Positions 1 through 8,400 of a stretch of DNA of 64,000 nt are shown piece by piece (position 1 is the first letter of the stretch; each line of letters starts with the position of its first letter). The stretch covers positions 62,001 through 126,000 of the forward strand of contig NC_012030.1 of NCBI RefSeq assembly GCF_000022205.1, read 5' to 3'. A program made the translations under genes and the position numbers. The notes beneath the pieces are model-generated. The model was not told where the DNA came from. It did no database searches and was given only the letters and a program-made list of their open reading frames with translations. Origin of the DNA: Halorubrum lacusprofundi ATCC 49239 (GTDB taxonomy: Archaea > Halobacteriota > Halobacteria > Halobacteriales > Haloferacaceae).

Positions 1-441
1 CGGTTTGCCGACGATAGGGGAGAGAGCACCGTCACAGAGGAGCACGTGCGTGAAGCACGGAATTTCCTTGAGACAAAGGCCATCGAGTCGGGGATTCAGA
101 CGCTCCCGAACCAGCGAATGCTCGCGCTCATGGCGGTCACGTATCACGGGATACACGGCGACACACCTGTGACGACGACGCCCATCTACACCCAGTACAA
201 GACCTTCTGTGAGTACGTGGACGTGAACGTCCTCTCGAACCGGCGATTCCGTGACCGGCTCAACGATCTCGCCGATACGAACGTGCTCAATAAGCGGCAG
301 GGTCGGGGTCGTGGAGACGAAAACCAGTATTCGCTGGCGGTCGACCTTGATACGGCGCTCGAGAACCTCCCGAAGGAATCGGAGCGTCTCGGGGATGTTG
401 CAAAGATTCTCCGAGAACAAGGTGGTGTTGCGGGTAACTAA
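1..441 (+). CDS. orc1: Orc1/Cdc6 replication initiator, C-terminal part (5' end outside window)
   Basis: The frame is open from base 1, so the visible 146 codons are the end of a longer gene. The visible part matches the C-terminal winged-helix region of archaeal Orc1/Cdc6: residues around QRMLALMAVTYHG form the first helix of the domain, followed by the YTQYKTFCEYV and RRFRDRLNDLADTNVL segments, a glycine/arginine wing (QGRGRGDENQYSL) and the usual LDTAL ending. In the family this domain reads origin recognition boxes beside an AAA+ ATPase that lies upstream and is not visible here. An initiator beside accessory genes fits a secondary replicon or integrated plasmid. The Met at position 46 is internal and should not be taken as a start. 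A second, complete orc1 lies at 60508-61887. Confidence 0.8.
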   Translation, partial: RFADDRGESTVTEEHVREARNFLETKAIESGIQTLPNQRMLALMAVTYHGIHGDTPVTTTPIYTQYKTFCEYVDVNVLSNRRFRDRLNDLADTNVLNKRQGRGRGDENQYSLAVDLDTALENLPKESERLGDVAKILREQGGVAGN

Positions 442-538
442 CTCCCAAGCGCCATCTCAACAAGGTTGATCAAGTACCGAGATAGACTGCTACTCTAACG
501 AGACAGCTTTTTGCTAATACCGAGGATATCTACATTGA

Positions 539-1408
539 ATGGTGGAGCCGATCTTAAAATGGGCGGGTGGGAAGCGCCAGCTTCTCTCAGAAATCACGGC
601 GCTGTTTCCGACCACATATGAGGCGTATCACGAACCGTTCGTGGGAGGTGGTGCTGTCTTTTTTGATCAGGATCCTGATAATGGAACGATCAACGATCTG
701 AACACGCGGTTAACTACTTTTTATGAGATCGTTCGAGACCAACCGGACGCCCTTATTGCCGAGAACAAGACACACGAGCATACGGAAGAATACTACTATA
801 ACGCTCGCTCGGAGTTCAATACGCTCCTTACACAGTCGACTCCAACACAGGACGAGCGAGTCCGCGAGGCGAGCTTACTTTTATATTTGAATCGGACATG
901 TTTCAACGGATTGTATCGGGAGAACAGTAATGGCGAATTCAACGTCTCTTTCGGACGGTATTCGAATCCAGATTGGATACAAGAACAGCGAATTCGGAAG
1001 GCATCACGCGTTCTCCAAGACACGGCAGTGTTCAATACGGATTTCAGCTACGTCGTCGATGAGGCCTCTAGTGGCGATCTTGTGTATTTTGATCCCCCGT
1101 ACGAACCGGTGTCGAAAACCGCGGATTTCAATTCATATCAGGCGGGCGGATTTGACCGAGAGGACCAACGCCGACTTCGTGATGTCGTGATAGAACTCAC
1201 GGAAATGGATGTTTCCGTGATTCTCTCTAATTCGCCGCCGGTCACGGAATTATACGAAGGCCACGATGTGTTCTCGATCAGATACGTAGACGCCACTCGT
1301 GCAATAAATAGCGATGCCGGTAGTCGGGGGGAGGTCTCGGAAGTACTCATTACGAACGTTCCGGCAGATGAGCAGCGGCGAAAGACTCTCTCCGACTTTA
1401 CTGAATGA
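539..1408 (+). CDS. dam: DNA adenine N6-methyltransferase, Dam/DpnM type (D12 class)
   Basis: 289 residues, normal for Dam. Motifs run in D12 order: the SAM-binding segment KWAGGKRQLL (residues 7-16), FVGGGAVFF (34-42), and catalytic DPPY at 185-188. The block CFNGLYRENSNGEFNVSFG closely resembles the target-recognition region of E. coli Dam, so GATC is the likely target; that specificity is inferred. It methylates adenine in double-stranded DNA, either to protect against a partner nuclease or as a solitary methylase. It starts about 100 bp after orc1 and converges with the Mrr-like nuclease at 1424-2461, with 15 bp between stop codons. This arrangement suggests a restriction-modification pair, although convergent orientation is unusual for one. 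Confidence 0.85.
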   Translation: MVEPILKWAGGKRQLLSEITALFPTTYEAYHEPFVGGGAVFFDQDPDNGTINDLNTRLTTFYEIVRDQPDALIAENKTHEHTEEYYYNARSEFNTLLTQSTPTQDERVREASLLLYLNRTCFNGLYRENSNGEFNVSFGRYSNPDWIQEQRIRKASRVLQDTAVFNTDFSYVVDEASSGDLVYFDPPYEPVSKTADFNSYQAGGFDREDQRRLRDVVIELTEMDVSVILSNSPPVTELYEGHDVFSIRYVDATRAINSDAGSRGEVSEVLITNVPADEQRRKTLSDFTE

Positions 1409-1423
1409 ACTGTCGAAGATCGC

Positions 1424-2461
1424 TCAACGTGGCGTTGAGGCTAGAACGTATTGTTGCTCGGATCCTCGACCGCTCGTCGTGATTTCAGGGAGGCGGACAA
1501 GCCACTGTCCAACGGTTCGGGCACGTCGACGAGTGGTTGAATCCGAGAGATCTGTTTCGGCTGCGAGGATCTCCGTAATATCACGTCGGGAGAGAGTACC
1601 GTCTTCTTCTAGTTGAGTGTATACACGGGAGATGATCTCGACATCACGGATCTGCTGTGTGAGGAGGCTATCCGCGGATTCTCGATTGCCACGATCGAGG
1701 TACGTGAGGTATTCCTCACCGAGCCGAGTGAGCCCCCAATGACGGATCGTATGGTTGTCGATTTCGATCTCCTGGTCTTTGTGAAGAAACTGAAGAAGCC
1801 ACGCGGCAATACCGTAATAATCCGCTTGCCGCGGATCGAACGTGTCTGTATCCGTCTGTCTCCGAACGTATTCTGCGATATCGGGGTTGATGTCAGAACC
1901 CGTTCCAACCGCTCGGATGACAGTGCGTATTACGTCAAAATTGTCCGCTTGTGGGACCTCTAGCGGCGGGATTGAGTCGGTTCGCTCCGGCTTCTCGAAC
2001 GCACTCCAGAACGTGGGATCCAGTTCGTACGATTCGTCGTCTGTAACGACGCCGATACTGCTCTCGATCATGATGTCCGTGAGCCGGTCACCGTCGATCA
2101 GCCGGATGAAATCTTGGTTTGCGCTTGTCTCTGCTCCGGACGTGAACGAGGATGTCGTGATCACCGTTCCGATATGATACTGTTGTTCTGAGAGTGCACC
2201 TTTAAATCCGCGGAGGGTACGGGCGCCGACGGTGTTACCGGTAGTGTATTGTTTTGCTTGTACGCCGAGCCGTGCGTGGAACAGTTCTCGATCGATGACC
2301 GCGTGAATATCGATACCACCATCGCCACGGAACGGTGTTAGCTCGAGTTCACGAGTTGGCTCTGCCCGCTCGATCACCATTTTACAGAGCTGTTCAAACT
2401 GCTCGTGATCGATCTGTAACCCCCTATCAAGCAGTTCCTCTTTTGCCGTCGATACTCTCAT
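1424..2461 (-). CDS. Mrr-like restriction endonuclease
   Basis: 345 residues. The N-terminal half carries an Mrr-type PD-(D/E)XK core: a helix with QFEQLCKMVIE (about 21-31), GDGGIDI with Asp51, and the second strand VQAKQY with Gln68 and Lys70. The signature of Mrr_cat domains is D-x(n)-QxK. The segment HIGTVITTSSFTSGA (about 96-110) is the usual later strand and helix of the fold. The C-terminal half (about 180-345) has no clear name but is helical with a winged-helix look (EEDGTLSRRDITEILAAETD). Family members cut DNA, often modified or foreign DNA. The neighbouring Dam may protect host GATC sites, or the enzyme may instead be type IV and attack methylated DNA. Confidence 0.75.
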   Translation of the reverse strand: MRVSTAKEELLDRGLQIDHEQFEQLCKMVIERAEPTRELELTPFRGDGGIDIHAVIDRELFHARLGVQAKQYTTGNTVGARTLRGFKGALSEQQYHIGTVITTSSFTSGAETSANQDFIRLIDGDRLTDIMIESSIGVVTDDESYELDPTFWSAFEKPERTDSIPPLEVPQADNFDVIRTVIRAVGTGSDINPDIAEYVRRQTDTDTFDPRQADYYGIAAWLLQFLHKDQEIEIDNHTIRHWGLTRLGEEYLTYLDRGNRESADSLLTQQIRDVEIISRVYTQLEEDGTLSRRDITEILAAETDLSDSTTRRRARTVGQWLVRLPEITTSGRGSEQQYVLASTPR

Positions 2462-2532
2462 TCAAGATCGAAGTTTTCACGGCTGGATAAAAATCCTTTC
2501 GCCAGAGCAACCAGTATGTTACAGCGGTTGGA

Positions 2533-3573
2533 TCAGTCTTGTGTTGAGAGATCTAGCTCCGAATACTCGTACGTGTAGCACTTGACCCCATTCTCCTCAC
2601 AGTGCTTCGCAAGCTTTCCCGACGAGATGTCCTCCGCCTCGAAATCACCCAAGAATGCGACTGTCACGTTGTTATCGCTGCGCTTCTCGGAGCCTTCGAC
2701 CACGACGGCTACGTTCGGATCGTTGTGGCTGGTTTTGATTACCTTGTCACCCATCACATATGGATTCTCTGCGAAGGCGAGATTCTCGTGTTTGTACGTC
2801 CAGAGCTTGATGTCTTGGTCGTCACAATACGACGCGAGGATCGCGGGGTGATAGTCGCGCCACGCACCCGGTCCTTCGTCGAGCGAACTCGGGAACGCGA
2901 CCCGCACCGCTTCCCCGTCCATTTCGTGCCCAAACGCTCCGGTGTTCTGCTCCGGGGGCAGTACCTCGATGACGATCCCAACCGACGGCTCTGAGTCGCC
3001 GGCTTTCACCACTCGATCCCCCGGTGAGAACGGATTCTCCGGCTTCTGATTCATGTGGGCGGTATTGGGCCCGAGATCAAGCAGCTCGTTCATCGGTCGG
3101 GCCGCGAGGTGGTCGAGTTTCTCCGGAGAGTCCCCGGAGAAGGCCGCCTCCGTTTCTACCTTCGACTTTAGCGTCTCGAGGCGCTCCCATCCGAGCAGCA
3201 TCAGACTGTCCTCGTTGTCCCGGTGCCAGACCATCACCACGATGTCGTCGTCGGGGTCCCGCTCGACCAAGGACTCGGGAAGAAAGGCAGAGACGTCCCG
3301 TGAGGACTTCACATCGACCGTGTAGCCGAACACCTCGAAGTCATGCCCGGAGAAGCTCTCGGGATTACATCGCCGGATCGCTTCCTCGTTTTCCCACTCC
3401 CACATCTCGACGGGAAGGTACTCGCGACAGAACTGCTCAAACGCGAGCTCGCCGAGGTTACCGATCCGCTTGACATCCAGGTCGTCGGCCCCCTGAATGA
3501 CCGCTTGGTGGTGGGCTCGCTCGTGATCGATTTCGTCCGGGGTGAACCGATACATTATTTGAGTATCAGACAC
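2533..3573 (-). CDS. Hypothetical protein with PD-(D/E)XK-like N-terminus and two SH3-like repeats
   Basis: 346 residues; I do not recognise a named family. The N-terminus has a nuclease-like pattern: GNLGELAFEQF with Glu42, then HDFEVFGYTVDVKSS with Asp78, Asp87 and Lys89, the spacing of an E...D...DxK active site. The C-terminal half contains two related modules starting with NPFSPGDRVVK (about 180) and NPYVMGDKVIK (about 271). Each is followed by a DPxVxxVxE strand and a VAF strand, and looks like a small beta-barrel of the KOW/SH3 type, possibly for DNA or protein binding. It follows the Mrr-like gene on the same strand with a 71-bp gap, within a defence context. A nuclease role is inferred from motifs only. 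Confidence 0.55.
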   Translation of the reverse strand: MSDTQIMYRFTPDEIDHERAHHQAVIQGADDLDVKRIGNLGELAFEQFCREYLPVEMWEWENEEAIRRCNPESFSGHDFEVFGYTVDVKSSRDVSAFLPESLVERDPDDDIVVMVWHRDNEDSLMLLGWERLETLKSKVETEAAFSGDSPEKLDHLAARPMNELLDLGPNTAHMNQKPENPFSPGDRVVKAGDSEPSVGIVIEVLPPEQNTGAFGHEMDGEAVRVAFPSSLDEGPGAWRDYHPAILASYCDDQDIKLWTYKHENLAFAENPYVMGDKVIKTSHNDPNVAVVVEGSEKRSDNNVTVAFLGDFEAEDISSGKLAKHCEENGVKCYTYEYSELDLSTQD

Positions 3574-3688
3574 CGGACAGATATATTTTCAGTATAAGAT
3601 ATCAAATCAAAGAAAGAGAGGGGCGAAGGAGCGTGAGATCCGGACCTCCGGCGACTACCTCTGATTCGGTGCGTGGCTCCTCCCAGAC

Positions 3689-4002
3689 CTACGCCGCGTT
3701 GAGGTAGTCGTCGGGTGGATACCCGGCCTTCGAGACGATCTTTCGTGCGTCCTTCCGGACAGCTTGGTTGGTAGGGCGTTCTTAGTGTGTCCGGATGTGG
3801 TCCTTGATCGAGGCTGCCACCTCGTCCATCAGATCCGGCCCCGCAATATCGAGCACGCTATCGAGCGTCTAGCCGGCCTCCGATGCCGGGAAACCTTGAC
3901 GGGAACCGAGCACCTCGTCGTTTACCGACGCGACCTCGTACCGATGGCCGTTACGGCGGGGCTCCACATCTCGTTCCATTACTGGCTGATAGAACGGAAC
4001 CT
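3689..4002 (-). pseudogene. Gene remnant resembling the C-terminus of type I restriction subunit HsdR, cut by ISH3-A
   Basis: One minus-strand frame can be read from the ISH3 border to a TAG at 3689-3691, broken by two in-frame stops. It includes VPFYQPVMERDVEP, later LMDEVAASIKDHIRTH, and ends AVRKDARKIVSKAGYPPDD. The last segment resembles the end of HsdR proteins, where a basic helix precedes a conserved GYPPD. The upstream part of the gene is missing because ISH3 copy A begins at 4003. The assignment rests on a short motif and is tentative, but the coding character followed by stops is clear. It is too damaged to be functional. Confidence 0.4.
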
Positions 4003-5401
4003 CAGTACCTCACAAAGCATCCTCGGCTAGCTGTTTCTGCGGCCTGAGTTCTGTGTCGAAGCGGTTGTACTGACGGTCTCGACGAGAGAATTACGGACGG
4101 ATCGACGGAGAGCTGTCGCTGTCGGCGGCGGTCAGCCGCCGACGCGACAGCGTCGCCACTCACTCCGCTGGCTTGCTCGGTCGGTGGTTAGCGGTGGAAT
4201 CGGTCGTCAGGTGGCCGATTCGCGGGGACGGCCCGACGCACCGCGAGGGCCGTCCACGCAGCTCGTCGAATCATATTGACGAACTCCTTGTACGGCCACC
4301 ACCAGAGGCGACGCCCGCCTCGGCGGGGCGTCGCCACATACTCGTAGTGAAGGTACCGCCAGACGTTCTGTAAGAGGAGACTCACCACCACGTACAGCAG
4401 CCGTACCGTTGGATCTCGTGTTGTCGTTGTCGCTATCGCTTGCTCAAACAAGCGATAGCTTGACTCGATACCGAAGCGTTTCGAGTAGTGGTATCGAGCG
4501 TCCCGTGGTGAGTCGATGAACGGCGCGTCAGCGGCGTAGCCGTGACGCGCCACACCGTTCTCGTCATACTTCCCATTTAGGTACGTACAGTCGATGTAGA
4601 CGGGAAAATCGACGGTCCAGCTGTGACCGTCGAGTTTCCCCGTCAGATCATGCTGAATGACGCGACTCCATCCTTCCGAGAGCTCTTGCTGAATCGCCTC
4701 ACCCCACCGGATGATCGGGATCACGTACGCGTAATTGTGCGCCTGAAGCAGCGTGAGACACTTACTGTCGTAGAATCCGCGATCAAGGTAGACGGCCTTG
4801 ACCCCGGCGTCAAGGCCGTCGAGGACACCGAAGAACTCAGCGAGGACACTACTTGCGGTATCGCCGTCTTTGAGACGGCGTACCGCCAGCGTGTAGCGTT
4901 TGTTCTTCACACGCGCGTAGAGTGTGGCATAGGCGTGGAACGCAGTGGTTCCACGCTTCGCTACCGAGTGATAGAGGCCGTCTGTGTCGTCTTCGTCACC
5001 GTAGTAGGGCCGCAGGTGGAGGTCTGCGCAGACCTCCACCTGTTCGGGGAGCAATTCATCGAGATCCTTTCGCAGGAGCGTGTTAGCGACTCGTTCGAGC
5101 CGTTCCGGCTCGAACTTCGTCCGAAGATGGTAGAGGACCGTGTTCCCAGCGGGTGAGTTCTGGCTCGACGCACAGAGCGTAGAGACAGAGGTCCCGTCGG
5201 CGCAAGCGCCGACGAGGACCTCATAGATGTCTTCAGCAGTGATTTCAGCGTTATTGGCTAACGAGAGCGAAACTTCCTCGTCAAGGCGGTTGACGAGAAA
5301 GTTAAGAAGCTGGTCCTCGTGGATCTCACCGTCTGCTTGTTTGGTTTTAGACACACCTTCAGCAAGCAGACGTTCTAACTAAGCGGCTTTGTGAAGTACT
5401 G
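4003..5401 (-). mobile_element. ISH3-family insertion sequence, copy A
   Basis: A 1399-bp element bounded by 16-bp imperfect inverted repeats, CAGTACCTCACAAAGC at the left and the complement of CAGTACTTCACAAAGC at the right. It contains one transposase gene. Copies of the same length lie at 44136-45534 (inverted) and 53792-55190 (same orientation), and their transposases are identical in translation. The flanks here are AACCT on the left and ATTTT on the right, so there is no 5-bp target duplication, unlike copy B. This suggests recombination or deletion after insertion. The right end lies only 23 bp from the first CRISPR repeat. Confidence 0.9.
4188..5354 (-). CDS. ISH3-family DDE transposase (copy A)
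   Basis: 388 residues, the typical ISH3-family length. It catalyses cut-and-paste movement of its own element. Visible family features are an N-terminal helical region (MSKTKQADGEIHEDQLLNFL), a first acidic strand LAVRRLKDGD, the AVYLDRGFYDSK segment expected to hold a catalytic Asp, and the RFGIESSYRLFEQ segment near the C-terminus holding the catalytic Glu. The C-terminal region RYLHYEYVATPRRGGRRLWWWPYKEF is typical of the group. The start is 48 bp inside the right terminal repeat. The frame is intact and the element may still be active, as copy B's fresh target duplication suggests. Confidence 0.9.
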   Translation of the reverse strand: MSKTKQADGEIHEDQLLNFLVNRLDEEVSLSLANNAEITAEDIYEVLVGACADGTSVSTLCASSQNSPAGNTVLYHLRTKFEPERLERVANTLLRKDLDELLPEQVEVCADLHLRPYYGDEDDTDGLYHSVAKRGTTAFHAYATLYARVKNKRYTLAVRRLKDGDTASSVLAEFFGVLDGLDAGVKAVYLDRGFYDSKCLTLLQAHNYAYVIPIIRWGEAIQQELSEGWSRVIQHDLTGKLDGHSWTVDFPVYIDCTYLNGKYDENGVARHGYAADAPFIDSPRDARYHYSKRFGIESSYRLFEQAIATTTTRDPTVRLLYVVVSLLLQNVWRYLHYEYVATPRRGGRRLWWWPYKEFVNMIRRAAWTALAVRRAVPANRPPDDRFHR

Positions 5402-5424
5402 ATTTTCTGAATGAACCTGCATTT

Positions 5425-8400
5425 GCTTCAAACCCACGAGGGGTTCGGCTGAAAGACTGCGACTACCCGATCGAGCGCGGCGCAGTGCTGCTTCAAACCC
5501 ACGAGGGGTTCGGCTGAAAGTCGCTGTTTTCCTTCGGGCTCGACAAGGAGGTCGTCGCTTCAAACCCACGAGGGGTTCGGCTGAAAGTGGAGCTCATCGG
5601 CCAGTTCGTCGGAGACTGAAATGGCTTCAAACCCACGAGGGGTTCGGCTGAAAGTCATCGAACCACCGCCTCAAAGAAGGCGCGACGGCCGCTTCAAACC
5701 CACGAGGGGTTCGGCTGAAAGGAGAGAAATGACTAGAGAGGTATGAATCAGCGTGTGGCTTCAAACCCACGAGGGGTTCGGCTGAAAGGGGACGGTCTAC
5801 GTCGGCAGCGACGATAACAGCCTGCTTCAAACCCACGAGGGGTTCGGCTGAAAGCAGGTGACGCCCGAGGACGTTACAGAGACGCCGATAGGCTTCAAAC
5901 CCACGAGGGGTTCGGCTGAAAGACCTGTTCGGGGATAATCGAAAGCACTTCGATTCTCGCTTCAAACCCACGAGGGGTTCGGCTGAAAGTGGTATCTCTT
6001 CATCGGTCGTCACCAGCGTAGATCTGCTTCAAACCCACGAGGGGTTCGGCTGAAAGGATTAACTGATTCGGCTCCGATCCGCTGCCTGTTCAGCTTCAAA
6101 CCCACGAGGGGTTCGGCTGAAAGTCGGTAAGCCCGCTCCGCTCTACTTTTCGTCGTCAGCTTCAAACCCACGAGGGGTTCGGCTGAAAGGCGACGTGAGG
6201 GCGTTCTCGATCACCGACACGGCGAAGCTTCAAACCCACGAGGGGTTCGGCTGAAAGAAGCCGCCACCGAGGACATCGTCGACGCTCGTTCGGCTTCAAA
6301 CCCACGAGGGGTTCGGCTGAAAGTCTCCTTCGTGATCGCAACGATCACAGGTGTAGTCGCTTCAAACCCACGAGGGGTTCGGCTGAAAGTCGTCGCCTTC
6401 GCCACCCTCGCCGCGAGGGCTGGGCGCTTCAAACCCACGAGGGGTTCGGCTGAAAGAGCTCGATCTCGACCGGCACGTGGTCGGGAGACTCGCTTCAAAC
6501 CCACGAGGGGTTCGGCTGAAAGAGTAGGGTCGCCACACCCGCGAAAGCAACGAGCCCGCTTCAAACCCACGAGGGGTTCGGCTGAAAGAAAAACTTATGG
6601 GCCAACGATCCGTTAGTTGCTCGCTTCAAACCCACGAGGGGTTCGGCTGAAAGCACACCCCCACCCCACACACACGGACCGTTATTCGCTTCAAACCCAC
6701 GAGGGGTTCGGCTGAAAGACGAGCGCGGCGGCTGGAACGAGTCGGGTCATAGCTTCAAACCCACGAGGGGTTCGGCTGAAAGCCTTCCTACGGTGCTGAA
6801 ACCATGAAATCACTGAAAGAGCTTCAAACCCACGAGGGGTTCGGCTGAAAGCACCAGCGAGGAGCCTATTAGCCCAAAAGAGGGGCCGCTTCAAACCCAC
6901 GAGGGGTTCGGCTGAAAGTACTGCCGTCTGGTCGCTGGTTGCCAAACCATACTGCTTCAAACCCACGAGGGGTTCGGCTGAAAGCACGCGCTCTTTTGGC
7001 CGACCGATAACCTGCCGTAGGCTTCAAACCCACGAGGGGTTCGGCTGAAAGCCGGGCGAACCGCTGTATCCCGGTGAGAATACGATTGCTTCAAACCCAC
7101 GAGGGGTTCGGCTGAAAGCATGGATCCGTCCTCAAAGCCATCACCAACTACCACGCTTCAAACCCACGAGGGGTTCGGCTGAAAGCCTATCCTGTTCGAA
7201 GAACGTCCGCTGAAGGTCGAGGCTTCAAACCCACGAGGGGTTCGGCTGAAAGGGCGGGCGGCAGGCAATGGCGTCGGTTACGCGACGAGCTTCAAACCCA
7301 CGAGGGGTTCGGCTGAAAGGTGGTTGTGGATTCGGTCGCCACTCTCGGTCTCGATGCTTCAAACCCACGAGGGGTTCGGCTGAAAGCTCATCGGGGAGCG
7401 ATGAGAATTGTGAGTCGTCGAGGCTTCAAACCCACGAGGGGTTCGGCTGAAAGTCGGGGTTGATGAGCATCGCGATGTCGTCGGGCCAGCTTCAAACCCA
7501 CGAGGGGTTCGGCTGAAAGCGTCCGTCATCGCTTGCTGCTGACGGGCCTTGTGGGAGCTTCAAACCCACGAGGGGTTCGGCTGAAAGACAGGCCGATCGT
7601 GCGGACGTTGTCACGAAGCCGGGTGCTTCAAACCCACGAGGGGTTCGGCTGAAAGGCGGCCACTGACGGCGGCGCAGCGACCGACGAGCCCAGCTTCAAA
7701 CCCACGAGGGGTTCGGCTGAAAGTTCTCGATGGCGTCTTCCTTGAGGTCGTACTTGATGCTTCAAACCCACGAGGGGTTCGGCTGAAAGCGTTCACTGAG
7801 ACGTATTCTGTGGGGGCCTACAGCGTGCTTCAAACCCACGAGGGGTTCGGCTGAAAGTCTTGACAGGGCATACAGACCCATCACCACGAGTGAGCTTCAA
7901 ACCCACGAGGGGTTCGGCTGAAAGGCTCCAACAGCCCCGGCCGGACGACCGAATCCCACCAGCTTCAAACCCACGAGGGGTTCGGCTGAAAGCGTCCTTG
8001 GGAAGCGGGTTGAATGGGAGATCGCGATCGCTTCAAACCCACGAGGGGTTCGGCTGAAAGGCGATCTCCGCGCCGGGCTCGGCGTGGTTGATACTGCTTC
8101 AAACCCACGAGGGGTTCGGCTGAAAGGTTCGCGTAGTTGTCCTCGACGATCCAGCGGTCGTCGCTTCAAACCCACGAGGGGTTCGGCTGAAAGCGAGTCT
8201 TCGGGTTGCCCGACGAGTCCGACGGGACGCTTCAAACCCACGAGGGGTTCGGCTGAAAGAACTGGCCGACGAATGGGAGGGCGAACTGCCCGCCGCTTCA
8301 AACCCACGAGGGGTTCGGCTGAAAGATTAACGTTGATACGGACAAAATCGTGAGTGATACTGCTTCAAACCCACGAGGGGTTCGGCTGAAAGCGTCTACC

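Noticed and set aside
3024-3473. 149-codon Arg/Pro-rich plus-strand frame
   Set aside because: It is opposite the nuclease-like gene 2533-3573 and has shadow composition.
4623-5156. 177-codon antisense frame inside ISH3 copies (also at 44381-44914 and 54412-54945)
   Set aside because: It is the complement of the transposase gene, with no separate start signal or known family.
4003-5401. 5-bp target duplication for ISH3 copy A
   Set aside because: Flanks AACCT and ATTTT do not match; only copy B has a duplication.
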